A stretch of 64,000 nucleotides of DNA from positions 1 through 64,000 of the forward strand of contig JADCHE010000011.1 of assembly GCA_020248665.1 (NCBI GenBank), given 5' to 3'. Shown here piece by piece: positions 42,591 to 51,349 of the stretch. The position numbers were made by a program, and so were the translations under genes. The notes under the pieces were generated by a model, which searched no databases, was not told the DNA's origin, and saw nothing but the letters and a program-made list of their open reading frames with translations. The DNA is from Burkholderiales bacterium. Its GTDB lineage: Bacteria; Pseudomonadota; Gammaproteobacteria; Burkholderiales; Burkholderiaceae_E. Position 1 is the first letter of the stretch. Each line of letters starts with the position of its first letter.

Positions 42591-43205
42591 TCAGCGCTTG
42601 GTGAACGAGAGCAGCACTTCGCCGAGCCGTACGCCGAACTTGCTCATCGTGGCCCGGTTCAGCATCACCCGCTCGTCGATGAGGTACATCCAGTCGTCGA
42701 AGTCGACGTTCCAGACCGTGCCGTCGACGTTCAGCGCGAGCGTGTAGCGCCAGTTGAGCGCGTTGCCGGACGCGACCCCCTGCGCCTCGCCGACCACGTC
42801 GGCCGCGGTGCCGACGTAGCGGCCCTGCGGCAGCTTGCGGATCGTCCAGACACGCTTCTCCTTCTTGCCGTCGGAGTAGAGGAAATCCTCGTCGAGCGTG
42901 CCGGTGTCGCCGACCCACGTGCCCTTCATCTTCACGGTGAAGCGGCGCACCACCTTGCCGGCGCGGTCCTGGAACATGCCCCAGGCGTCGATGTCGCCGT
43001 CGAAATAGGTCTTCAGGTCGAGCACCGGCCGCTCGGACGAGTAGGCCGTGGGGTCGATGCTGGCGCAGCCGGTCGCGAGCGCGGCGGCGCCCGCGGCGAG
43101 CGCGCCGAGCGCGGCGCGCCGCGCGGGAGGGCGCATCCGCGGCGCGAACGCGGCGGACGGCAGCGCGAGCGGTGCGGGGGCATGGAGTCGGTCGTGTTCG
43201 GTCAT
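42591..43205 (-). CDS. DUF3833 family lipoprotein
   Basis: A 204-residue protein with a long leader and lipobox ATGC before ASIDPTAYSSERPVLDLKTYF. The DUF3833 core is FDGDIDAWGMFQDRAGKVVRRFTV, LDEDFLYSDGKKEKRVW, and YLIDERVMLNRATMSKFGVRLGEV. Function is unknown. The fold is a small beta barrel that may carry lipid across the periplasm; this is inference. It is a constant member of the cyclopropane-synthase/DUF1365 operons and overlaps the MFS gene by ATGA. Confidence 0.88.
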   Translation of the reverse strand: MTEHDRLHAPAPLALPSAAFAPRMRPPARRAALGALAAGAAALATGCASIDPTAYSSERPVLDLKTYFDGDIDAWGMFQDRAGKVVRRFTVKMKGTWVGDTGTLDEDFLYSDGKKEKRVWTIRKLPQGRYVGTAADVVGEAQGVASGNALNWRYTLALNVDGTVWNVDFDDWMYLIDERVMLNRATMSKFGVRLGEVLLSFTKR

Positions 43206-44599
43206 CGGGGAGCCTCGACGGGTCGGTCGTCCGGCGGCAGCGGTGCGAGCAGCAGCACCAGGCCGGCGACAAGCTTGAGCGCGCTCGGCAGCAGCGCGTA
43301 CGTCGCGGACAGCGCGACGACCTGGCCCGACGGCGCGCCGGGCGTGTACCCGAGCGCGTCGAGCACCGGCAGCGCGAGGCCGGCGGCCGCGGCCAGGTTG
43401 ATCTTGGTCGCCAGGCTCCACACGCCGAAGAACGCGCCGTCGCGCGCGCGCGGCGCGTCGTCGGCGGCGAGCACGGTGGCGAGCAGCGCCGGCGGCACCG
43501 CCAGGTCCGCGCCGAGCGCGAACCCGGTGACCACGCAGACCGCCATGAACGCGCCGGTGTCGCCGGGGCCGAGCCCGAAGGCCCAGACGAACGCGAACAC
43601 GGCGAGCGCCATGCCGAAGAGCCACGCGTTGCGCAGCCCTGCGACGCGCGCGATCCGCACCCAGGCGGGCATGCCGACCGCGGCCGCGAGGAAGTACGCG
43701 ACGAGGAACAGCGGGGCGCGCTCCGGCGCCTGCAGCACGTCGCCGACGTAGAACAGCACCAGCGTCGCGGGGATCGCGGTCGCGATGCCGTTGACCATGA
43801 ATGCGGCGAGCATCCAGCGGAACGGCTGGCTGCCGGACACGTCGCGCCAGGTCGAGGCGAGCTGCGCGCGCAGCGGCACGCGGGTGGAGGCCGGCGCCTC
43901 GGCCGGCACGTCGGGCAGCGGCGCGCGCCGGATCGCGATCGCGGCGACGACCGCGGCGGCGACGAACAGCAGCACCAGCCAGGTCGCCCGGTCGGGCATC
44001 AGCAGGCTCGCGGACAGCAGCACGCCGAGCAGGCCGAAGCCCTCCCGGCTCGCGGTCACCCGCACGCGCTCGATGCCGTCCCGGCCGAGCCGCGCCCCCC
44101 ACGCCTGGTAGCCGACCGACACGACCGAGTAGGCAAGGTAAGTGATCACCGACGAGAGCGCGAGCCACGCCGGCAGCGACACGCCGGGCGGCGGCATGAA
44201 CACCGCGGCGAAGCCGATCGCGAGCACCGGCAGCGCGGCGAGGATCGCGCGGCGGTAGCGGTCGCGGCCGGGCGCGCGGTCGAGCAGCACGCCGACGCCC
44301 GGGTCGACGACCGCGTCGACGAGCCGCGTGAGGAACAGCACCGCGCCGATCACGGTCAGGTCGACGCCGAGCTTCTCCGCGTAGAACGTCGGCAGCAGCA
44401 CGAACAGCGGCAGCTCGAGCAGCGCGAGCGGAGCGCGCAGCGCGCCGTAGCTCGCGTAGTCGCGGATCTTCAGGGCCCTGGCCGCGCCGTGCTCGGGCGC
44501 GTCGCCCCGGGGCGCTCCGGCATCGGGGACGCCCTTCGTCTCCGAGGCCACCGCGCGCAGCGCGACCGCGCCGAGCGGCCCGTCGCCGGAGCCGCTCAC
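43202..44599 (-). CDS. MFS transporter (GPH sugar:cation symporter-like)
   Basis: Membrane carrier of 465 residues with twelve helices. Features: YGALRAPLALLELPLFVLLPTFYAE at the first helix, LFLTRLVDAVVDPGVGVLLDR (the conserved RxxDxxxDPxxG loop of the melibiose-type family) and a second-half motif WSLATKINLAAAAGLALPVLD. It begins with GTG overlapping the chalcone-isomerase-like gene. An orthologous carrier stands in the Rhodobacter singlet-oxygen cluster. It probably moves a lipid or its precursor, but no substrate is proven. Confidence 0.88.
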   Translation of the reverse strand: MSGSGDGPLGAVALRAVASETKGVPDAGAPRGDAPEHGAARALKIRDYASYGALRAPLALLELPLFVLLPTFYAEKLGVDLTVIGAVLFLTRLVDAVVDPGVGVLLDRAPGRDRYRRAILAALPVLAIGFAAVFMPPPGVSLPAWLALSSVITYLAYSVVSVGYQAWGARLGRDGIERVRVTASREGFGLLGVLLSASLLMPDRATWLVLLFVAAAVVAAIAIRRAPLPDVPAEAPASTRVPLRAQLASTWRDVSGSQPFRWMLAAFMVNGIATAIPATLVLFYVGDVLQAPERAPLFLVAYFLAAAVGMPAWVRIARVAGLRNAWLFGMALAVFAFVWAFGLGPGDTGAFMAVCVVTGFALGADLAVPPALLATVLAADDAPRARDGAFFGVWSLATKINLAAAAGLALPVLDALGYTPGAPSGQVVALSATYALLPSALKLVAGLVLLLAPLPPDDRPVEAPR

Positions 44600-45171
44600 C
44601 GCACGGCCCCGCCAGCGTCGGCCGCCTGGCGCAGCAGCGATTCGCGCAGTGCCGGCGCGACCGTGCGCTCGTCGAGCCAGATCGCGAAGAAGGCGCCCGC
44701 GAACTCCGGGTCGTCGACGCCGCCGATCGGGCGGTCGTTGTGGAAGAAGCGCGCACCGCGGCCCGGCTCGTGGACCCCGGTCAGCCGGTCGCCCTTGGCG
44801 ACGTCGGGGAAGAGCCGCTTCATCGCGTCGAGCCAGCGGCCGCGCTGCTGCGCATCGCCATAGCCCATCCGCTCCATCTCCTGGAGGCTGCGATCGGCGA
44901 TCGCCGAACCCTTGAGCGCGGTCGCGTAGCGCAGCTCGAGCGCGAACGGCGCCGACGCGAGCCGGTCGATCCGCAGGCCCGGGCGGCCGATCCACAGCTG
45001 CGCGGTGTAGACCTTGAGCCCGAACCAGCGCAGGTCGCCTTCGCCGGCGAGCCGAGCATCGGGCAGCTGTGCCGCGACCGCCGGCGGCGCCGGGACGTTC
45101 GCGCGAGCAGGCGCCCCGGCCGTCATCAGGACGGCGGCGAAGGCCGAGGACACGATCAGGTGCCGGATCAT
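44596..45171 (-). CDS. Chalcone-isomerase-like periplasmic protein
   Basis: A 191-residue protein with a signal peptide (residues 1-24, APARAN) and a chalcone isomerase-like domain (PF16036 type): WFGLKVYTAQLWIGRPG, LELRYATALKGSAIADRSLQEMERMG and GARFFHNDRPIGGVDDPEFAGAFFAIWLDERT. The bacterial homologues have no known flavonoid role and may bind fatty acids, as plant FAP proteins of the same fold do. That would suit the lipid-modifying operon in which it sits, 13 bases after the methyltransferase gene. Confidence 0.88.
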   Translation of the reverse strand: MIRHLIVSSAFAAVLMTAGAPARANVPAPPAVAAQLPDARLAGEGDLRWFGLKVYTAQLWIGRPGLRIDRLASAPFALELRYATALKGSAIADRSLQEMERMGYGDAQQRGRWLDAMKRLFPDVAKGDRLTGVHEPGRGARFFHNDRPIGGVDDPEFAGAFFAIWLDERTVAPALRESLLRQAADAGGAVR

Positions 45172-45184
45172 CGCGCGGGCCGCC

Positions 45185-46477
45185 TCAAGAGCCCGGCGCG
45201 CGCAGCACGAACTGCACGACGTCGGTGTTGCGCTGCTCGAAGCCCGCCTCGCAGTACGCGAGGTAGAACTCCCAGGTGCGCGCGAAGCGGGTGTCGAAGC
45301 CCTGGCCGGCGATCCGCGGCAGGTTCGAGAGGAAGGCCTCGCGCCAGGCCTTCAGCGTGCGCGCGTAGTCGAGCCCGAAGTCGAAGCGGTCGTCGACCGA
45401 CAGTGCGGCGCGCGCCGCGCGCTCGGCGAAGATCGTCTTGGAAGGAAGCATGCCGCCTGGAAAGATGTACTGCTGGATGAAGTCGGTGCTGCGGCGGTAG
45501 CGCTCGAACAGCGCATCGTCGATCGTGATCGTCTGCACCACCGCGCGGCCACCTGGCGCGAGGCAGCGGCGCACCGTCGAGAAGTACGCGTCCCAGTACT
45601 GCTCGCCGACCGCCTCGAACATCTCGATCGAGACGATCGCGTCATAGTGGCCGCGTTCGTCGCGGTAGTCCTGCAACAGGAAGCGTGCCCGGTCGGCGAG
45701 TCCCGCGCCGGCGAGACGCTGCGTGGCCCACGCATGCTGCTCGGTCGACAGCGTGAGGCCGGTGACGTGCAGCCCGTCGCGCGCCGCCATCTCCGCGAAG
45801 CCGCCCCAGCCGCAGCCGATCTCGAGCACGCGCGCGCCGGGGCGCAGCCCGAGCACGTCGAGGATCCGTCGGTACTTCGCGTCCTGCGCGTCCTTCAGCG
45901 GGCGGGCCGGGTCGTCGCCGAAGATCGCGCTCGAGTAGGTCATGCTCGGGTCGAGCCAGACCTCGTAGAACGCGTTGCCGAGATCGTAGTGTGCGTGGAT
46001 GTTGCGCCGGCTTCCGGCGCGGCTGTTGCGGTTCAGCAGGTGGCGCAGCCGGTTCAGCAGCCCGCCCCACCAGCTGCCGTAGATCGCGCGCTCGATGACG
46101 TCGCGGTTCGCCACCAGAACGCGCAGCACGTCTGCGAGCGAGTCGGTGCTCCAGTCGCCGGCGATGTAGGTCTCGGCGAAGCCGATGTCTCCCTTGGCGA
46201 GCGAGGCGCCGCAGACGTTCCAGTTCGCGAGCCGCACCGTCGCGTGGGCCTCGCCCGCGCCGAACGCGAGCACGCGGCCAGCCGGCGTCACCACCGTCAG
46301 GCGCCCGTGGCGCAGACGCTGCAGCAGCGCGAGCACCGCGCGCGCGGCCGCGGGCATCGGCTCGTCGGCGACGTGCGCGCGCTGCGCGTCGCCGTCGACG
46401 AGCGGCGACACCGCGGGGTTCAGCAGGTGCGTCGATTCGGCGTCGAGCATGGGTCGCGCGGAGAAGTCACGGTTCAT
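45185..46477 (-). CDS. cfa: Cyclopropane/furan fatty-acid-type SAM methyltransferase
   Basis: S-adenosylmethionine-dependent methyltransferase of 430 residues acting on double bonds of phospholipid acyl chains. The N-terminal lipid-binding half has IGFAETYIAGDW; the core has IHAHYDLGNAFYEVWLDPSMTYSSAIF, the SAM loop VLEIGCGWGGFAE (about 220) and the QYIFPGGMLPS block. In LitR- and ChrR-controlled operons the orthologue is called UfaM and makes the methylated precursor of furan fatty acids; a plain cyclopropane synthase is the alternative. The ATG overlaps the DUF1365 stop by 4 bases. Confidence 0.93.
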   Translation of the reverse strand: MNRDFSARPMLDAESTHLLNPAVSPLVDGDAQRAHVADEPMPAAARAVLALLQRLRHGRLTVVTPAGRVLAFGAGEAHATVRLANWNVCGASLAKGDIGFAETYIAGDWSTDSLADVLRVLVANRDVIERAIYGSWWGGLLNRLRHLLNRNSRAGSRRNIHAHYDLGNAFYEVWLDPSMTYSSAIFGDDPARPLKDAQDAKYRRILDVLGLRPGARVLEIGCGWGGFAEMAARDGLHVTGLTLSTEQHAWATQRLAGAGLADRARFLLQDYRDERGHYDAIVSIEMFEAVGEQYWDAYFSTVRRCLAPGGRAVVQTITIDDALFERYRRSTDFIQQYIFPGGMLPSKTIFAERAARAALSVDDRFDFGLDYARTLKAWREAFLSNLPRIAGQGFDTRFARTWEFYLAYCEAGFEQRNTDVVQFVLRAPGS

Positions 46478-47259
46478 CGATCACCTCGGGAGACGAACGC
46501 CTCGGGCGGCTCGGGCTTGCGGTGGAAGGGTACCCGCGCGAGCCAGAGCTTCAACGCGTGCCAGTGGATGCGTGCGACCACGCCGACGGTGAACAGCGGC
46601 TGGCCGAACAGCGCGCGGCGGACCGCGGCGCGGTCGGCCGGCACCAGCTCGCCAGAGAGGCTCGTCAGCAGCAGCGGGCCGTCGGCGTCGTGGTAGTCGA
46701 TGCGCGCGAGCGCCCGGTCGGGTCGGTTGAAGAAGCGAAACCGGTAGCTGCCCTCGACCGAGCAGAACGGTGAGACGTGGAAGACCTTGCGCGCGCGCCT
46801 CTCGCGGCCCTGCGGCAGCGGGCCGCCGTCGGGCTCGGCGAGCAGGTAGCAGTGGCGCTCGCCGAAGGTGTTGTTGACCTCGGCGATCACCGCGATCGGC
46901 GCGCCGTCGGCGCGGTGGCAGAACCAGAAGCTGACCGGCTTGAACGCGTAGCCGAGCATCCGCGGGAAGGTGTGCAGCCAGATCGCGCCGTCGGCGTCGA
47001 CGCCGGCCTGCGCGCACAGCCCGCGCGCCCAGTCGGCAAGCGGCGTGCGGCCGTCGCCGTGGTCGGCGCTGCGGAACGACACCGGTGCGGCCGCGTCCCA
47101 ACCGAACCAGCGGCCCAGCCCCGTGGCCGCGCGGCGAGCCGCGTCGCCGTCGACGCGCACCCGCAGGAACACGCCCGGATAGCCGAACGCGTGCCGCACT
47201 GGCCGCAGCCGCGTGTGGCGGATCGGGCCGAAGCCGAACTGGATCGCAGGGTCGTCCAT
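46474..47259 (-). CDS. DUF1365 family protein
   Basis: A 261-residue member of DUF1365: IRHTRLRPVRHAFGYPGVFLRV, WLHTFPRMLGYAFKPVSFWFCHR, EVNNTFGERHCYLL, KVFHVSPFC and the C-terminal GVVARIHWHALKLWLARVPFHRKP. The family is nearly always encoded between a flavin oxidoreductase and a Cfa-like methyltransferase, as here, and is required for lipid modification in some bacteria, though its reaction is unknown. I chose the ATG at 47259; a GTG at 47265 is possible. Confidence 0.92.
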   Translation of the reverse strand: MDDPAIQFGFGPIRHTRLRPVRHAFGYPGVFLRVRVDGDAARRAATGLGRWFGWDAAAPVSFRSADHGDGRTPLADWARGLCAQAGVDADGAIWLHTFPRMLGYAFKPVSFWFCHRADGAPIAVIAEVNNTFGERHCYLLAEPDGGPLPQGRERRARKVFHVSPFCSVEGSYRFRFFNRPDRALARIDYHDADGPLLLTSLSGELVPADRAAVRRALFGQPLFTVGVVARIHWHALKLWLARVPFHRKPEPPEAFVSRGDR

Positions 47260-47278
47260 GGGCACGATGCTGCAGCGA

Positions 47279-48628
47279 TCAGGCCGCGGCCGCCAGTACC
47301 GGCGCGGGCGCTGCGCTGCGGGCGTCGTCGCGGGAGAGCAGCGCGGCGGCGACCGCGAGGCCGGACTTCAATCCGTCCTCGTGGAAGCCCCAGCCGGTCC
47401 AGGCGCCCGCGAACCAGGTGTTGCGCAGGCCCTGGATCGACGGGAGCCGACGCTGCGCGGCGATCGCGCCGCCGTCGAAGACCGGGTGCGAGTAGTCGAG
47501 CGTGCGCAGGATCGTGTCCTCGCGCGGCGGCGCGGTCGGGTTCAGCGTGACCAGCACCGGCCGGTCGAACGGCAGCGGCTGGAGCTTGTTGAGCCAGTAG
47601 GTGACCGCGACCGACGGTGCGTCGCCGCGCTCGGCGTCCGACACGTCGCCGAAGCGGCCGGTGCTCAGGTAGTTCCACGCCGCCCACGCGCGACGGCGCC
47701 TGGGCATCAGTGCGAGGTCGGTGTGCAGGTAGGCGCGGTTCGGTTGGTACGGGACGGCGCCCAGGATCTCGCGTTCGGCGTCGCTCGCGTCGGCGAGCAT
47801 CGCGAGCGACTGATCGCTGTGGCAGGCGAGGATCACATGGTCGAAGGTCTCGCGGCCCCGATCGGTGACGATCGCGACCGCGCCGCCGTCGCGCGCCGCG
47901 TCCATCGGCGCGCGCAGCACCGCGCGCACCGGCGTGGAGACGCGCACGTCGTGAAGCCCGGCGACGATCTTCTCGACGTACTGGCGCGCGCCGCCCTTCA
48001 CCGTGAACCAGCGCGGCCGGTTCGCGACCTGCAGCAGGCCGTGGTTGTCGCAGAAGCGCGCGAAGCTGCCGACCGGGAACGCGAGCATCGTCGAAGTCGG
48101 GCACGACCAGATCGCGGCGGCCATGGGCAGCAGGTAGCCGTCGCGGAACCCGCGGCCGTAGCCGTGCGCGTCGAGCCATTCGCCGAGCGGCACGCCGGCG
48201 TCGCTCGCACCACGCGCGAGCGCGGTGGCCTGGCGGTTGAAGCGCAGGATGTCGCGCAGCATCGACCAGAAGCGGCCCGACAATGCGTTCGACGGCTGCG
48301 CGAACAGCGAGCGCAGGTCGCTGCCGCACCACTCGAAGTCGTGCGGCCCGACCGACACCGAGAACGACATGTCCGAGCCCGCGGTCGGCACCCCGAGCGC
48401 GTCGAACAGCGCGATCAGGTTCGGATAGGTGCGTTCGTTGTAGACGAGGAAGCCGGTGTCGACCGGGTAGGTCACGCCGCCGACGGTCGCGTCGACGGTG
48501 TTCGTGTGGCCGCCGACGTAGTCGCCCGCCTCGAACAGCGTGACCCGGTGACGCGCGGCCAGGCGATGTGCCGCTCCCAGGCCGGCGATGCCGCCGCCGA
48601 CCACCGCGATGCGAAGGGGCGCCGCCAT
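47279..48628 (-). CDS. FAD-dependent amine-oxidase-like oxidoreductase
   Basis: Flavoprotein of 449 residues. The FAD-binding loop is RIAVVGGGIAGLGAAHRLA with the acid at VTLFEAGDYVGGHTNTV; the end motif is TWFAGAWTGWGFHEDGLKSGLAVA. NERTYPNLIALFDALGV and PMAAAIWSCP mark the subfamily that is paired with DUF1365 and Cfa. Its orthologue in Rhodobacter (RSP_1091, as I recall) is needed for furan fatty acid formation, so this enzyme probably desaturates the methylated acyl chain. It follows folE2 by 14 bases. Confidence 0.9.
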   Translation of the reverse strand: MAAPLRIAVVGGGIAGLGAAHRLAARHRVTLFEAGDYVGGHTNTVDATVGGVTYPVDTGFLVYNERTYPNLIALFDALGVPTAGSDMSFSVSVGPHDFEWCGSDLRSLFAQPSNALSGRFWSMLRDILRFNRQATALARGASDAGVPLGEWLDAHGYGRGFRDGYLLPMAAAIWSCPTSTMLAFPVGSFARFCDNHGLLQVANRPRWFTVKGGARQYVEKIVAGLHDVRVSTPVRAVLRAPMDAARDGGAVAIVTDRGRETFDHVILACHSDQSLAMLADASDAEREILGAVPYQPNRAYLHTDLALMPRRRRAWAAWNYLSTGRFGDVSDAERGDAPSVAVTYWLNKLQPLPFDRPVLVTLNPTAPPREDTILRTLDYSHPVFDGGAIAAQRRLPSIQGLRNTWFAGAWTGWGFHEDGLKSGLAVAAALLSRDDARSAAPAPVLAAAA

Positions 48629-48642
48629 GGCCGCCGTCGCGC

Positions 48643-49437
48643 TCAGGCCTTGACGCGCTCGATGCGCGCGTAGGCCGAGTGGTTGTGGATGGACTCGAAG
48701 TTCTCCGATTCGACCGTGTACGCCGACACCGCATCGATCGCCTCGATGCCGAGCGCGACGTCGCGCACCAGGTCCTCGACGAACTTCGGGTTGTCGTACG
48801 CGCGCTCGGTCACGTACTTCTCGTCCGGGCGCTTGAGCAGGCCCCACAGCTCGCACGACGCGGCGCCCTCGGCGACCGCGATCAGGGCCTCGACGGGCAG
48901 CTCGTCGCGCAGCGTGGCCGCGATCGTCACGTGGGAGCGCTGGTTGTGCGCGCCGTACTCGGAGATGTTCTTCGAGCAGGGGCACAGGCTCGTCACCGGC
49001 ACCAGGACCTGCATCGTGACCGTGGTCGTGCCGGCCTTCGCCTCGACGCGCATCGTCACCCGGTAGTCCATCAGGCTCTCGACGCCCGAGACCGGGGCCG
49101 TCTTCATGACGAAGTACGGCAAGCGCATCTCGACGTAGCCGGCGTCGGCGTCGAGCCGGGCCAGCATCGTCGTCATCAGCCGCTGCAGCATCGCCGGCGA
49201 GACCGGTTCGTGCGCCGCGGCCAGCACTTCGAGGAAGCGCGACATGTGCGTCCCCTTCACGTCCGGCGGCAGCGCGACGTACATGTCGACGCTGGCGACC
49301 GTCGGCTGCGGGCCGCGGGCGGTCAGCACGGTCAGCGGGTGCGTGATGTCCTTGACGCCGACGCGCTGGATCGCGAGATTGCGGCGGTCGGCGTGCGACT
49401 GGACATCCGGCAGGAAGATCTTCTCGGGGGCGTTCAT
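48643..49437 (-). CDS. folE2: GTP cyclohydrolase FolE2 (type IB)
   Basis: Metal-flexible GTP cyclohydrolase of 264 residues that makes 7,8-dihydroneopterin triphosphate for folate. Markers: [29 protein letters not shown], the catalytic cysteine in [21 protein letters not shown] and NHSAYARIE. Folate derivatives are the antenna cofactors of photolyases, and a folE gene is among the light-induced LitR targets of Pseudomonas putida, so its place upstream of the lipid operon and next to cryB fits a light response. An inverted repeat TCCGG-N6-CCGGA (49474-49489) lies just before the gene. Confidence 0.95.
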   Translation of the reverse strand: MNAPEKIFLPDVQSHADRRNLAIQRVGVKDITHPLTVLTARGPQPTVASVDMYVALPPDVKGTHMSRFLEVLAAAHEPVSPAMLQRLMTTMLARLDADAGYVEMRLPYFVMKTAPVSGVESLMDYRVTMRVEAKAGTTTVTMQVLVPVTSLCPCSKNISEYGAHNQRSHVTIAATLRDELPVEALIAVAEGAASCELWGLLKRPDEKYVTERAYDNPKFVEDLVRDVALGIEAIDAVSAYTVESENFESIHNHSAYARIERVKA

Positions 49438-49530
49438 CGAGGTGCGGCTCCAGTGGGTACGGACACCATGCTATCCGGACTTGACCGGAAAGTCACGAAA
49501 TGACCGACAGGTTACCGTGGCCTTCGGTCG

Positions 49531-50193
49531 TCACCGGGCCAGGGTCCTTTCAAGGTCGCGGATCAGGCGGGGGTCGAGCGGCTCGACCGCGCTCGGGTAC
49601 GCCGCCACGATGGCACCGTCCCGGCCGATCAGCCACTTGTGGAAGTTCCACTTCGGCGCCATGCCGCTGCGGCGGCCGAGTTCGGCGAACAAGGGGTCGG
49701 CGTTCGGACCGACGACGACGGTCTTCGCGAACATCGGAAACGCCACCCCGTAGGTATTGAAGCAGACGTCCGCGATCTGTTTCGCGGTGCCGGGCTCCTG
49801 CTGCCCGAAATCGTTCGACGGGAAGCCGAGGACCACGAACCCGCGGTCGCGGTAGCGCCGGAAGAGCGCCTCGAGGCCCTCGTACTGCTGCGTGAAGCCG
49901 CAGTAGCTGGCGGTGTTGACCACCAGCACGGCCCGGCCGGCGTACTGGCACAGGTGCTGGGGCGCGTCATCCTGCAGGCGGGGCAGGGTCCGGTCGAGGA
50001 GTTCGGGGCACCGGGCCGTCGGGATCCTGCCACCGGCGGTCGGGGAAGGGGTCGGGGTCGTCGTCGTCGCTTTCGGTGCAGGCTGTGCAAATGCGGAATT
50101 GTCCAGGTCAATCGAGCTGCAAACAGCCCAGCTGCCCACCAGGAAGGCCGCTGCGACGGGGCGCGAGGCAAAACCGACCCTGAGGGCGACCAT
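49531..50193 (-). CDS. Glutathione peroxidase family protein, exported
   Basis: Thiol peroxidase of 220 residues. An N-terminal signal segment (about 1-36, ending SAFAQPAP) and a Thr/Pro linker precede the domain, so it is periplasmic. The active cysteine is in ASYCGFTQQYEGLEAL (cysteine, not selenocysteine), followed by VLGFPSNDFGQQEPG and the tryptophan motif KWNFHKWLIGRDG. It is the first gene leftward from the shared regulatory region, 93 bases upstream of folE2. Removal of lipid hydroperoxides made by light and oxygen is its likely task. The start codon lies 2 bases from an operator-like palindrome. Confidence 0.92.
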   Translation of the reverse strand: MVALRVGFASRPVAAAFLVGSWAVCSSIDLDNSAFAQPAPKATTTTPTPSPTAGGRIPTARCPELLDRTLPRLQDDAPQHLCQYAGRAVLVVNTASYCGFTQQYEGLEALFRRYRDRGFVVLGFPSNDFGQQEPGTAKQIADVCFNTYGVAFPMFAKTVVVGPNADPLFAELGRRSGMAPKWNFHKWLIGRDGAIVAAYPSAVEPLDPRLIRDLERTLAR

Positions 50194-50194
50194 G

Positions 50195-50269
50195 TTGTCC
50201 TAGTCAACGCGAAGCTACGGTCCTATACTAGGAATTCAAACGCACACGGTCAAGCGTTGTCCAGGACAA
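50195..50269. promoter_or_regulatory. Three palindromes in the litR/peroxidase intergenic region, candidate LitR operators
   Basis: Two copies of one box lie 60 bases apart: TTGTCCTAGTCAACG (50195-50209, read on the other strand CGTTGACTAGGACAA) and CGTTGTCCAGGACAA (50255-50269). They match at 13 of 15 positions, and the second contains the perfect palindrome TTGTCCAGGACAA. Between them TCCTA-TAC-TAGGA (50221-50233) overlaps the -10 region. MerR-type regulators act by binding between or near promoter elements, so these are good candidates for LitR sites. Binding is inferred. Confidence 0.55.
50225..50253 (-). promoter_or_regulatory. Sigma-70-type promoter of the leftward peroxidase-folE2 operon
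   Basis: On the minus strand TTGACC (50248-50253) and TAGTAT (50225-50230) are separated by exactly 17 bases, a good fit to -35 and -10. Transcription would start near 50217, 24 bases before the peroxidase ATG. The -10 lies inside a palindrome and the -35 next to another, which suits repression by a light-released regulator. On the plus strand TATACT (50224-50229) could serve as -10 for litR. Confidence 0.6.
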
Positions 50270-50334
50270 ATTCGCCTCATGTCCATCGGAGACGACCGTC
50301 GAAGTGCCTCGAGGCGGGGATGCAGTAACACCGG

Positions 50335-51282
50335 ATGAACGATCGCAACGCCACGCCGTCGCTGTCGCGAACGATCGCCGCGGTCGAACGTGACACCGGC
50401 CTGTCGAAAGACACGCTGCGAGTGTGGGAGCGCCGTTATGGCTTCCCGCATCCGGATCGCGACCAGTTCGGCGAACGGGTCTACCCGATCGAGCAGGTCG
50501 ACAAGCTCCGGGTGCTCCGGCGCCTGATGGACGCCGGCCACCGCCCGGGCAAGGTCATCCACCTGCCGATCGACCAGTTGCAGACGCTCGCCGCCGAGAC
50601 GACCGGCTCGTCGGTCACGCCTCGCTCGATGGGCGACGCGAACGCCGAGCACGAGGACCTGCAGCGCTTCCTCGAGCTGGTGAAGGCGCACGAGGTCGAG
50701 GCGCTGCGGCGCGCGCTGTCTCAGGCACAGCTGCGCATCGGCATGGAACGCTTCGTCACCGAGATCGTGTCGCCGCTGACCCGGATGGTCGGCGACGCAT
50801 GGGCGCGCGGCTATGTCGAGGTGTTCGAGGAGCACCTCTACACCGAGTCGATCCAGGTCGTGCTGCGCAGCGCGATCGGCACGATCCCCCAGCCGGCGCG
50901 CCGCCCGCGCATCCTGCTGACCACGATCCCCCAGGAGCCGCACGGCCTCGGGCTGCTGATGGCCGAGGCGATCCTCGCGCTCGAGGGCTGCCGCTGCGTG
51001 TCGCTCGGCGTGCAGACGCCGATCTGGGACATCGTGCTCGCCTCCAGCGCGCACCGTGCCGACGTGGTCGCGCTGTCGTTCTCCGCGACGGTCAATCCGA
51101 ACCAGGTGCTCGACAGCCTCGTCGAGCTGCGCCAGAAGCTGCCGCCCGAGACCGCGATCTGGGCCGGCGGCAACTGCCCGATCCTGCAGCGCCGCCCGCC
51201 GCAGGACGTCACGGTGCTCAACGAGCTGATCGACATCCAGCCGGCGATCCGCCGCTGGCGCGAGACGCACCCCGAGGGCTGA
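50335..51282 (+). CDS. litR: LitR/CarH-type MerR regulator with cobalamin-binding light sensor
   Basis: Transcription factor of 315 residues. The MerR helix-turn-helix is at about 10-80 ([35 protein letters not shown]). The C-terminal half is the B12-binding sensor: W156-x9-E166-H167 ([14 protein letters not shown]), the light-sensing motif of CarH, and E201-P-H203-G-L-G206, the ExHxxG motif whose histidine binds cobalt. With both motifs intact it should bind adenosylcobalamin and be released from DNA by light, unlike class II LitR proteins that lack B12 binding. It heads the rightward arm of the light cluster. Confidence 0.92.
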   Translation: MNDRNATPSLSRTIAAVERDTGLSKDTLRVWERRYGFPHPDRDQFGERVYPIEQVDKLRVLRRLMDAGHRPGKVIHLPIDQLQTLAAETTGSSVTPRSMGDANAEHEDLQRFLELVKAHEVEALRRALSQAQLRIGMERFVTEIVSPLTRMVGDAWARGYVEVFEEHLYTESIQVVLRSAIGTIPQPARRPRILLTTIPQEPHGLGLLMAEAILALEGCRCVSLGVQTPIWDIVLASSAHRADVVALSFSATVNPNQVLDSLVELRQKLPPETAIWAGGNCPILQRRPPQDVTVLNELIDIQPAIRRWRETHPEG

Positions 51283-51349
51283 CGCGCCGGGGCGGCCCGT
51301 TGCGGAAACCTCCTGCAACTTCCGGCGCGCCGCCGCGTCCCCGTCCGAC

